Positions 19,961 to 28,390 of a stretch of 64,000 nt of DNA are shown piece after piece. The DNA comes from Mesocentrotus franciscanus (Eukaryota > Echinodermata > Echinoidea > Camarodonta > Strongylocentrotidae), in contig CP137675.1 of assembly GCA_037976565.1 (NCBI GenBank), positions 22,259,326 to 22,323,325 on the forward strand. Direction: 5' to 3'. The stretch's first letter is position 1. Every line of letters begins with the position of its first letter. Made by a program: the position numbers and the translations under genes. The notes below the pieces were generated by a model. It was given only the letters and a program-made list of their open reading frames with translations, ran no database searches and was not told the DNA's origin.

Positions 19961-22900
19961 AGTAGTAGTAGTAGTAGTAGTAGTCGGCGTCGTCATCATC
20001 ATCATCACCAATAACATCACCATCACCTTCATTATCATCATCATCTTCATCAACAGCATCATCATTATCATGACAGTAATAGGAGCATACTAACTTCCCT
20101 CGTGTTATAGGTTTTGATATACCTGGAAGGTCTTCTTCAGGAAGAGTGACAGCCTCAATGTTCGAACCATTAATATCTGCTCGAATAATCCTTCTCTGAC
20201 GACCCTCGCTCCAATAGATCTTCTTTGACACCGGATCATATTTAATGTCACGTGGTCGCGGGGTAGAGGGGATGGAAGTAAACACTAGTTCATTCCGCAT
20301 ATCTGCAACAAAAATACTCTCTGCTCCGATGTCTGTCACGAAGATCATTACAGAAGCTTCTAGATTAAAAGATTTAAGTACATTCATCAATCGTATACAT
20401 GTAGATAATTTTCTTATCTCCTGTGTCATATGGTATTGTATTCAGAAACCATCATGTGCGAATAAATATAGAGAGAGGTGAGAGAAATACCTTTATAGGA
20501 ATAGGACCATGGACCATCGTTAGTCATGTACCATGCCCCCTCCCCCCTCCCCTCCCTTGACCAAATATTCCTGAGGCGAATCCAGAACCCCCTTAGGAAA
20601 ATGTGTTAGTGGGAATTTGTCCTCGAGGTTTATAGATTTCTTGTGCTTATTATCTGGGTTTCATTTTCACTCACCGGTGATAGCTGTTTCTGTTATTGAC
20701 GTTGAGGTCGTCGTCGACTTTGTCATTGAGTTATTAGAAGCCGAGGGAGAATCTGTATGATCAAGCAAACGAATGTAGAAAAACATTACTTAATTTTACA
20801 TGAGAAAGATGGAAACTAAAGTACATGTTTTCGTATTCCAATCACTGGAAAGGTAAAAGAACGGGAAATGTGTTCCTTACATTCAATAGACTGTTTTACT
20901 AATATAATGTATAGTTGGAGAGTACGTAGCTCACTAAGCAAAGCGTTTTTCAGTGGTGGTGCCGCAAGACACCTTTAGGGGTGCCGCGAGAGATATTTAG
21001 TTATGTAAAAAAAAAAACATTTTGGAATAAAATTTCGTGAAAACCAAATATCAGAAACCGCTAGAGTATGTAAATCCATGTGGAAATAGGATTTCAAAGA
21101 TAGTAAATGGTCTTTCTTCCTCGCTCGCTCGCAACATTTAGAAACGGGATGACTTCGGCAGCAAATTGCCTGAATACCTCCATATTTGAGCAATGAGGTG
21201 CCCGAATATCCTTCTTTTTTTTTTACAGTGATATATTTTTTATATTTTATATCGAAATAACATGTACACCTCGCTCATTCACTGCACTCGCTCGCAACAT
21301 TAAGAAGCAAGTTAAATCTGGGCAACGATATTCATGTATCGAGATGACCGATATATGAATTGTGTATTTATGTCTTTTCGGTGGTGAGGTGCCCGCATAC
21401 ATTATTTTATATTTTATCTAATGTGTTGCTTACAAAATAATTTTTTAACCATATAATTAATTTCATTATTTATGGCTCTCTCGCTTCGCTCGCTCGCAAA
21501 ATTTAGAACCGAATGTGCCCGTTAATGTTTACATGGCACTTCACGAGAGCCAGGGTGATGCAAGATAAATCCCTTCTGTTATGAGTTTGGGATTGGAGTG
21601 ACGCGAAACTTGTTATTTTTTCAAAGGGTGCCGTGACTGAAAAAAAGGTTTAAAAAACGGTGCACTAGCAGACGATCTCTAAGCAACTCACGCAGACATT
21701 TTAGCGAAAGAAGAGGAGGGTGAAAGAAGATAATTAAGGTTAGTGGGTACGAGATCAAATGCAAAGATACATTGAGAGAGAAAATAAAGACAACATACCC
21801 ATTTACTACACAACAAAATTGTCTTCGTCAATCACCTCGCTTATATTTCGTTCCCAGTCATGACATAAAGCCAATTTTGTAATTAGGGATTAATGTTTTC
21901 TCAATCTTCTTGGTTTATGGTTGACATGGCAACCATAATTATCCAATTACTATTTATATCTCTGAGTATTGATCCAATAGGGATGATTATGTAGGGGTGA
22001 CAGGATGTGTCATTTCACCTATGGAAATGTCTTAAAATTCGAAAAAAAACTCTGCGAAGATGCAAAAACAATGTCGTGAAAAAACTGGTCATGAGATTTG
22101 GTCTAATATAACATTTTCCTCCGAGTATTACAAAATTTTTTGTCCTATTTTCTCACTTTTAGCGCAATGTATTCCTTGATATCCAGCCGAGCAGTGACAT
22201 TTGTAGCCTTTCATAGTCTCCTCACACCAGCCGTTTTCACAAGGATGTTTGTCACAATCTGCTCAATGAAGTAAAGAACGAAAATACATTGACCAATTAA
22301 AGTGTGCTTTATTTGATATGAAACGAAATCTGGAAACATGTTGTGATTTGACTTGATTGGGAAAATCAAAGATTAAATATGAGTGAATACAGCTAAGTTT
22401 AAACATTTAGTTGGATGCATCTCAACAACTATATCGTATATTTAAGATATTATTTTGTTTAAGATATTCTTGTAAATTCTATAGTGATTTTCAGTCAGAC
22501 ATCACTTCCGAAAACCGAGCACGAGTAAATACAGGGCACACGCCCCTGTGAACCTGGTAGTCACAACACTACCCAAGCCTTTATTAGCAATCTAATTAGC
22601 ATCTCGTCAGCAAATAAGCTGCCTGTTCAATATTTCATAGTTAATATTCCGTATTGCCAAGACACTAATTTATTTTCCAATGAATGACATTATGCGATCA
22701 ATATGATTACTTGCGTTTACACCCATGCACACGCTTCGCACGCACACAAACCTCAACTGCGGTCTCTTTCTCTCTCTCTCTCTCTCTCTCTCCTTCCCTC
22801 TCTTTCTCTCTTTCTCTCTTTCTCTCTCTCAGTATCATCTCCCTCAGTACCTCCTGCAGTCTCTCTATCAGTATCTTCATTTTTCCACATCTCTCTTTCT

Positions 22901-24326
22901 CTCTCTCTCACACAGTCTCTCCATTTGTCCACAGCCCCCCCCCCCATCCCCTTTTCTCTTTCTCTCTTCTCTTTCTCTCTCTCTCTCTCTCTCTCGCTCT
23001 CTTTCTCTTTCTTTCTCTCTCTCTCTCTCATTCTATTTATCTCTCTCTCTACTTCTCTCCCTCTGTCCATTGTGAAAAGCCTGGGCACCAGTGTTTTCGA
23101 GACAAGATATTCTATCATATGACAGTCAGACTGTTTACCAGGAATTCTGCAGACTCGGTGTCCAGGAGGGATTCCTAGATTACTCTTCCTTCCGGGGCAT
23201 CCATCATCACCATCATCATTAGATGAATAAGGGATAAGCTTTGGGATGGTTTGTATCATGCTGCCATTGGGGTGTTGTTTCTTCTTACACTCGATGAACA
23301 TCGGTAAGGTGTAATTTAGGCCCAACCCGTCCGAACAACATGTCTTTTTACTTTTGCTTGCGTCAGATAAAACGAGTTGGCCTGTGAGCAAAATAAAAGT
23401 ATTAAATAGTACGTCAACAGTGACCTCCCTCCTATTCCTGCACTGCACTGTGGTGTTCCTATGTTTGGAACAACAGCTGACGTCCGGTGGCACAGGCTCG
23501 TCCAGATTTGACGCGGTTAACCACCGCCAAAAAAAGTGCCGCATTTCTTTTTAACGTGTAAATGAATCGCAACTGCGCACAACAAAGTCCCACGCGTAAC
23601 GTTTTTTGTGTTATAAGATACAGAAAACTAATGTGAAGCATATTACATTTTAAGTCATCACACACACAAAAACGCCGCGGCTTGCCGCGTCATACCTGAA
23701 CGAGGCTTAAAGCCCCTCTGCACTAGTTTGACCAGGAGGGATTACAGAGATTAGCGTGGTCACTGACAGGTGGTTATCTCATCCACTCAGCTCTCAATTA
23801 ACATAAGAAAAAGAGGATCATGGGGGACCAACGGGCACCGCTTAGGCATTGTTTTCTATGTAGATGGAGCAAGTAGCTACAAGTAGTACAGTAGGGCTTT
23901 AAAATGTAAATTTCAGATGACCAAAAGACCAGCGATTCAAGCGAGCTATCTCGGATAAATTGGAGACCATAAGTCTTCCTCATTGTGCTTAAAGTTGGTA
24001 TTTAAAGAAACAGAGGCGTATATACAGAGGCGTAGATACAGAGGCATATATCTACTGCCCGCGATACCTGAGGCACACACATGAATGACATTCTCGGTAT
24101 CTCTATTACTGAATCACTCTTCCTACCACGAATCTAAATAGTACACTTCAGTTGGAAGACACGAAGAGAAATAGGACCGGCAAGTATATGAACTTTTAAA
24201 GATTCTCTTAGACAAAAAACATAGATCAATAGGAATATGAAGAATGAATTGAGCGAGTTTATCTGAAAGAAAGCGAATAAATCAACATTCCGGACTTTCT
24301 TTCGGTCTGTCTTTCTGTCTGTCTCT

Positions 24327-24410
<84 letters not shown>

Positions 24411-25326
24411 CTTCTCTCTTCTCTCTCTCTCTCTCTCTCTATCTGTCTCTGTCTCTCTCTGTCTGTCTCTCTCTCTCCCTCTCTTTGTCACTCTCCCTTC
24501 ATGATCTATAATGCATATGGAAAACAACATATTATAATGCTAAATATATTACTCATTGCGGATGTAGTATCGAAAATAATATCGCTAGTGATATTCGTTT
24601 GTCTCGCAGCTTACATTAGTTTTTATCACCTGACGAAGTGTTGCAGCGGCGCACGAAACGTCGAGATCTTTTAGATTCCTTATTGACCACATTGCGAGAC
24701 AAACGAATATCACTAGCGATATTATTTTCGAAACATATTATACTTTTCAAATATATGGGGTAATACATACTCATCAATAAGCAGGTCACGATGCCACAAA
24801 TGACATTCAAACCTAGCGTCTGTTCGTTGCCCTGTGTTTCATATTATAATGTAGAAGAAAAAAAACATAATACATAATAACTATCCTTTATCATGAATGT
24901 TACAAGTGAACTTGTTCTTCTGTATAATTAAACGCTTTTAGCCGACTACACTCGCCCATGGAATTGCGCGACAAAAAAAGACCTAGAGAGACAAAAAAGG
25001 GAAATGGGAGAGAGGTATGGTAAGACTAAAAGAAGGGGTAAGGCCTCTTCACCCCCCTCTCCCCACCCATTCAATGGTCTTGTTAATTTGCATTTTATCC
25101 ACAGAGTAAGAACGGTACGCCTCCCTCTCCCCCACCGCCCCGGCCCTTCCGCCCCCCCCCCCCTGCTGATATATGACCTCAATATCTGGACCTACGGTAC
25201 AAAACTGAGATACAAAAGTTGCATTCACTTTCCTTATATGAAACTCTGAATTACAATATCAAATGGAGGTAATAATAATAATGAATGATCAAAAGTTCAC
25301 TGCTTTTATAAATAAATGCTCACCAT
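17058..25326 (-). CDS. Gene B: secreted Cys-rich + EGF + LDLR class-B (YWTD) propeller protein, 9 exons, 447 aa
   Basis: Exons (minus strand): 25326-25324, 24831-24771, 23381-23139, 22258-22157, 20752-20675, 20359-20123, 19138-18961, 18550-18426, 17374-17058. Every intron is GT-AG and every junction keeps frame: 1344 nt, ending in TGA. Product order: signal peptide (about 1-26), Cys-rich domain (about 27-102, CCSDGLGLNYTLPMF), EGF module (103-136, six Cys), Ser/Thr linker (137-162), then a six-bladed beta-propeller (about 163-437) with YWTD-like strands IYWSEG, LYIAYR, LYWSMD, IFFCDI and LFWLQM. There is no transmembrane segment, so it should be extracellular. EGF-YWTD pairs in the LDL-receptor/LRP and nidogen families bind ligands or matrix. 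The ligand here is unknown, and so is the Cys-rich domain. The last exon could instead end at TTT|GTAATA with more exons to the left; the phase-0 site and the nearby stop make termination likelier. Gene A is a paralogue. Confidence 0.82.
17375..18425. other. Gene B intron 8; telomere-like degenerate repeats
   Basis: Scattered AACCCTAACC-like strings (about 17790-17860, 18000-18060). The segment CCTGGAGGCAGTAAGAAACATTTTGG, with neighbouring GTGT-rich DNA, recurs in diverged form in intron 7 at about 18817-18890. Confidence 0.5.
18426..18550 (-). CDS. Gene B exon 8: propeller blade 4
   Basis: Acceptor TTTCTTGTTCTAG|A TAC; donor ACA A|GTAAGT; 125 nt. It encodes YLYWSMDHTIARIFLNGSGN and GLTGLTIDL. 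Confidence 0.88.
18961..19138 (-). CDS. Gene B exon 7: propeller blades 2-3
   Basis: Acceptor TCATGTGCAACAG|GA ATA; donor CAAGG|GTAAAT; 178 nt, phase 1 to 2. It encodes GIDGIAIANKSRTLYIAYRR and SPRALVVDDEQ. A less typical YWTD strand (LYIAY) suggests divergence. Confidence 0.8.
19558..20080. repeat. AGT/GTT/CAT microsatellites interrupted by a TIR element (intron 6)
   Basis: (AGT)n at about 19561-19605 and 19846-19920, (GTT)n about 19930-19960, (AGT)n to 19984, then (CAT)n-rich to about 20075. Confidence 0.9.
19609..19845. mobile_element. TIR element inserted in an AGT microsatellite
   Basis: Ends CAGGCCCGTACAAAC and (complement) CAAGCCCGTACAAGC; subterminal GGGGTTC/GGGGTTCTTGG. The AGT repeat continues on both sides, so the target duplication cannot be read. 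Confidence 0.7.
20123..20359 (-). CDS. Gene B exon 6: propeller blades 1-2
   Basis: Acceptor TCTTTTAATCTAG|AA GCT; donor CCA G|GTATAT; 237 nt, phase 1-1. It contains RDIKYDPVSKKIYWSEG followed by RRIIRADINGSNIEAVTLP, a textbook LDLR class-B repeat. Confidence 0.9.
20675..20752 (-). CDS. Gene B exon 5: Ser/Thr-rich linker
   Basis: Acceptor TTGATCATACAG|AT TCT; donor ACC G|GTGAGT; 78 nt, phase 1-1. It encodes SPSASNNSMTKSTTTSTSIT and a few more residues, a likely O-glycosylated spacer between EGF and propeller. It is supported by frame continuity and good splice sites rather than homology. Confidence 0.7.
20951..21668. mobile_element. hAT-like decayed element in intron 5
   Basis: The left end CAGTGGTGGTGCCGCAAGAC and the right end (complement CTAGTGCACCGTTTTTTAAA...CAGTCACGGCACCC) resemble non-autonomous hAT termini. 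The interior has three spaced copies of a segment with CGCTCGCTCGCAACATTTAG and GAGGTGCCCG. No transposase remains. Confidence 0.5.
22157..22258 (-). CDS. Gene B exon 4: EGF-like module
   Basis: Acceptor TACTTCATTGAGCAG|AT TGT; donor AAA A|GTGAGA; 102 nt, phase 1-1. It encodes DCDKHPCENGWC...YKCHCSAGYQGIHC: the six Cys with spacing C-x4-C-x4-C-x8-C-x1-C-x8-C of an EGF domain, with the usual Gly-Tyr turn. There is no calcium-binding DxDE N-terminus. Confidence 0.9.
22756..23066. repeat. CT-rich microsatellite in gene B intron 3
   Basis: Long (CT)n/(TTCTC)n tract starting about 70 nt past the exon 3 donor on the gene strand. Gene A has a CT tract in the same relative position. Confidence 0.95.
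23139..23381 (-). CDS. Gene B exon 3: Cys-rich domain
   Basis: Acceptor TTTTGCTCACAG|GC CAA; donor CCT G|GTAAAC; 243 nt, phase 1-1. It contains CCSDGLGLNYTLPMFIECKK with a sequon at Asn44, an acidic insert SSNDDGDDG, and two further Cys before the exon end. Apart from gene A exon 3 I do not recognise relatives. Confidence 0.82.
23382..24312. other. Gene B intron 2, left part; no further exon seen
   Basis: It contains a solitary end of the AGCCCCTCT MITE family (about 23708-23722), otherwise unremarkable. Confidence 0.5.
24313..24490. repeat. CT and AT microsatellites (intron 2)
   Basis: (CT)n, then an (AT)n run at about 24350-24408, then (CT)n again. Confidence 0.95.
24571..24730. repeat. 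38-bp perfect inverted repeat around a hammerhead-like motif
   Basis: Arms 24571-24608 and 24693-24730 are perfect complements (CGAAAATAATATCGCTAGTG... inward). The 84-nt loop carries CTGACGA (24630-24636), a short GTG/CAC-closed hairpin and GAAA (24655-24658). This is the order of hammerhead core elements known from Penelope-like retroelements. Stem III is not convincing. Confidence 0.6.
24771..24831 (-). CDS. Gene B exon 2: signal peptide exon (61 nt)
   Basis: Acceptor ATGAAACACAG|GGC AAC; donor GATGA|GTATGT. With the ATG it encodes MGNEQTLGLNVICGIVTCLL, a plausible signal peptide that continues into exon 3 (MSQLVLS). The length is identical to gene A exon 2. Confidence 0.78.
25324..25326 (-). 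CDS. Gene B exon 1: ATG as last codon of the 5'UTR exon
   Basis: Minus strand GGGACAAAATG|GTGAGC. The -3 A and the G at +4, supplied by exon 2, make a good start context. The 5'UTR upstream aligns with the A and A' copies around GCGAAGCAGA/GCGTAGCAGA, but with an indel, consistent with non-coding sequence. Confidence 0.7.
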
Positions 25327-25451
25327 TTTGTCCCGTCACCGGAGGCTCCCAAAAATGTTACCAAAGAAGTCTGCTTCGCCGAACCTCGAAGACAAGTTAA
25401 AAACGCACAAAACAATCACTATCACAGCAATATCTTTCCTATCTATCTATC

Positions 25452-25457
25452 TATATA
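25452..25457 (-). promoter_or_regulatory. Weak TATA-like element upstream of gene B
   Basis: TATATAG on the minus strand about 126 nt upstream of the ATG, next to a GATA microsatellite. Position is plausible for a TSS near 25425; nothing else supports it. Confidence 0.25.
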
Positions 25458-25679
25458 CTTCTGTCTTTTCAGGGGGAAAAGGGCGATGAAAAATTTCAGC
25501 GGAGCTTGGCACGTAGGAAACGCGCAGTAGAAAAGTAGAATAGATAAATAGGCTGTCCTAGAGACGATTCGTTTCGGAGGTAATCCGAAATTTCAGCTAA
25601 TGAATTGAAAATTATGGGCTTTATACCTAAGCCAGTTTGCACATCAAATATTTATGAAATGGCTCGCAATGAACGCCTG

Positions 25680-25950
25680 CAGTGGCGTAGCTACAAGCGG
25701 CACAGAAGGGCATGTGCTCTTCCCTTCCCCCTGCATCGAACGGTGCACACGAAAAAGAGAGAATATAGATAAAAAGGGGGGAAAGCTGGAATTTTGTTTG
25801 TTTGGGGGAACCATAAGACCACCTCCAGCATCTCATTTCAATCAGCGGCCTCCTGTCGAATTCCATGTTATTTCAACAAGTATGACCGGTGCTCCCTCCC
25901 CCAAATGATGTTTGTGCCCCCTCAGTTACTAGACTCACTCTACACCACTG
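25680..25950. mobile_element. CAGTGGCGTAGC-ended MITE
   Basis: Ends CAGTGGCGTAGCTAC and (complement) CAGTGGTGTAGAGTG. Part of the same element is in arm 1 from 12953. Flanking 8-mers do not match, so the target duplication is lost. hAT-type ends are inferred from CAGTGG. Confidence 0.6.
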
Positions 25951-26841
25951 AGCATCAGCCTGTGTCGAATCGAAATTAGTTGTTAACTATTTATATCAAT
26001 GATAATTATATTAGCTAATTAGGAAAAGGGGCAGCCATATCATTGTTATTTTTACGAGGAAGGGGTAACCATGAGTGACTATTGTCTGTATAACCAACGA
26101 TTCGCGCATGAAGTTGCTATTGAAATGTCAATATTATCTGTATTATGATTGATTTAGGAATTAGCAAGAGTGGCACTATATCATCGAAAGAGAAATTAAT
26201 TTTCTCTTTGTACATTCACCGTCCTCTCACCGCACTGTATAGCAAATCAGCCTTTGGGGATCTGTTTTAATCTATTTTCAAGTTTGAGTGTTTGATATAC
26301 AACTAACCTTGTACTGCGTGAATTATTGGCTTGAAGTTGGCATGGTAATCAATAAACAAACAAGTTATGGCAACTGGTGCTGACATACTAAAGCTTTCCG
26401 TCTTGCACTCATCGGAGTATAGCTGAAATCAGACGATATAAACGGAAGCTAAAAGAACAAAGCACGCGAAAATATAACGCGCTGTGATTGGCTTGAAAAG
26501 GGGATCAAATGACAAGATTAAATATGAACACGATAAATTGATACAAAGGGCCTAGCTAAAGAGACTTATGCCTGAGAATGATTTTTTTATTATTATTAAA
26601 GGCACATTCGAATTGTCTTTAATTACTAGCAATTTAGTCATGGAAAGCTCTGAATTAGCATCAGCGGTAATATAAAAAACTAATGGATTGGTGACAAACA
26701 GGGGTAGTTTATGATGTAGCAATTTGATTTCACGACAATTGATTTATTAACCACTTCCGTTTCGAAAATGGTGGACATTTCAAAAGTGATAATAGAAAAA
26801 AATCCTTACTCTAAACCATAACATATGAATGGTATCGACTT
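25800..26841. repeat. Arm 2 of the 1-kb inverted duplication
   Basis: Reverse complement of 12013-13095, including the inner part of the MITE at 25800-25950 and unique-looking sequence up to ATGGTATCGACTT (about 26829-26841). The arms lie outside gene B on either side, about 12.7 kb apart. Confidence 0.8.
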
Positions 26842-26953
26842 TAATCACGATGAATAGTATTTTCTACGACACACGCGCAAAAAGTGCAGAGGTATAGATA
26901 CCTCTGTGATTTGCACTGTCTACGTCTGTTTATATTATTTTAAGCCGTTTCAG

Positions 26954-26963
26954 TATATAAATA
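26954..26963 (+). promoter_or_regulatory. TATA box before a possible secreted-protein first exon
   Basis: TATATAAATA, a near-consensus TATA box, with a TCATTC initiator-like sequence about 33 nt downstream and ATGs at 27008 and 27018. Confidence 0.4.
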
Positions 26964-27017
26964 CGAGCCGTATTTTATCATGAACTGTCATTCATTTTAT
27001 ACGATAGATGAAACAAA

Positions 27018-27047
27018 ATGAAGTCATTTGCACTTATTGTTTGCATA
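27018..27047 (+). CDS. Possible first coding exon (signal peptide start)
   Basis: ATG in good context (AAACAAAATGAAG) encodes MKSFALIVCI, then GTAGGT, a possible donor, before a stop. It resembles the first exon of a small secreted protein. No matching downstream exon was found; the 15-bp minisatellite starts 100 nt further on in the same frame, beyond three stop codons. Speculative. Confidence 0.25.
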
Positions 27048-27145
27048 GTAGGTTAAATCATACATATATGATAGTATATGCCATCTGCTTTGATTTGTAA
27101 TTATCTATATAAAGTGCGTATAAAGAAAGGATGGTGGCCAGGTAA

Positions 27146-27330
27146 AAATGTCAGAGGTAAAAATGTCAGAGGAAAAAATGTCAGAGGAAAAAATGTCAGA
27201 GGTAAAAATGTCAGAGGTAAAAACGTCAGAGGTAAAAATGTCAGAGGTAAAAATGTCAGAGGTAAAAATTTCAGAGGTAATAATGTCAGAGGTAAAAATG
27301 TCAGAGGTAAAAATGTCAGAGGTACAACAA
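27146..27330 (+). repeat. 15-bp minisatellite array, forward
   Basis: About 12 copies of GTCAGAGGTAAAAAT. Being a multiple of three, it stays open in two frames (KNVRG or MSEVK repeats). Each unit contains the donor-like AG|GTAAAAAT. Confidence 0.95.
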
Positions 27331-27530
27331 AAAATGTTGGGGTAAAAATCAGTGCCGTCATAATATCTCAGCACTTTATCACACTAAATTTCGAGACGAA
27401 AGCTACTGGCTAGTCTATTATATTTTATAAATGACCAACAACTTTTTGCACATAATTATAGAACGATGAACCTCTGAAAAGCGCGCGCTTCTCTGGAATG
27501 TGATGGTGCGGTTAGCATTAGTTGTAACAT

Positions 27531-27760
27531 GGGCGGGGCGGATCCAGCCGGCGGTGGGGGTGGGGGCCCAATTCGTGAGAAAATATTTAGCGACGAATTA
27601 GCCGGTCGGCGAATAAGGGGGGAGGGGTAGTGAGAACTATTTGTTTTAACTCAACACTCGCCCCCCCCCCTTGAGCAAAAAGGGTAAAATTAACGTGTTT
27701 TTACCTGTTTTGGGGCCAGGGAAGGAGCCCCGGCTCCCTAGATCCGCCACTGCCCCGCCC
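27531..27760. mobile_element. GGCGGATCCAG-ended MITE between the two minisatellite arrays
   Basis: The left GGGCGGGGCGGATCCAGCC and right (complement) GGCAGTGGCGGATCTAGGGA ends are imperfect inverted repeats with GC-rich subterminal DNA. Confidence 0.5.
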
Positions 27761-27951
27761 CCGTCTCCCTTGGCAATAATCGGGCAAAAAGTCACAATTT
27801 CGGGCCAGAAGGTAAATAAAAGTTAAAGAAAGAAGAAAATAAAGCACCGCTTAAATAACGAATGCAGAGAATCCTTCGATCGTTATTCTTTTTCGATAAG
27901 CCTAATATACAACTATTACCAATATTCAACCTGTAACATGCTTTTGTTTCG

Positions 27952-28068
27952 ACCTCTAACATTTTTACCTCTGACATTTTTACCTCTGACATTTTTACCT
28001 CCGACATTTTTTCTTCTGACATTTTTACCTCTGACATTTTTACCTCTGACATTTTTTCCTCTGACATT
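27952..28068 (-). repeat. 15-bp minisatellite array, inverted
   Basis: About eight copies of the same 15-bp unit as 27146-27330 but on the opposite strand, with a few variant units. Confidence 0.95.
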
Positions 28069-28149
28069 TATACACCGAGCCGAAAGGATACCCAGATTTG
28101 AATTTTTTTCATTGTAAAGAGTAACTTGTTTTCTGTCTAATGATACCCT

Positions 28150-28390
28150 ATTCATAGATGTAGACCCTATATAGATCTAATAATTAATATAGATTTATTT
28201 AGTCAAGGATCTAGATCTACATGATACTTGAGTCTTGATAGATCTAGGTATAGATGTAGACCTAGTCTCTACTGCAGCCTTTTAACAGACTACAGGGTAG
28301 TTCTAGTAGAGATCTATAGGACTAATCCTAGATGTGGACCTATAGAAAGTAAAATCTAGATCTAGACTAGACCCCCTCTTCCTAGAGGCA
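28150..28390. repeat. AGATCTA-rich island
   Basis: Dense AGATCTA/TAGATGTAGACC motifs on both strands without a fixed period; about 240 bp. Origin unknown. Confidence 0.7.

Noticed and set aside
19752..20429. 225-codon minus ORF as a single-exon protein
   Set aside because: Only its first part (20359-20123) is exon 6; the Asp/Tyr/Asn-rich remainder is translated intron microsatellite after a good donor.
22684..23178. Ser/Leu-rich ORFs on the plus strand
   Set aside because: Shadows of the CT microsatellite within gene B intron 3, antisense to exon 3.
27078..27413. 111-codon ORF with KNVRG repeats as a repeat-rich protein
   Set aside because: The 15-bp minisatellite is open in several frames on both strands simply because its length is a multiple of three; no selection evidence.
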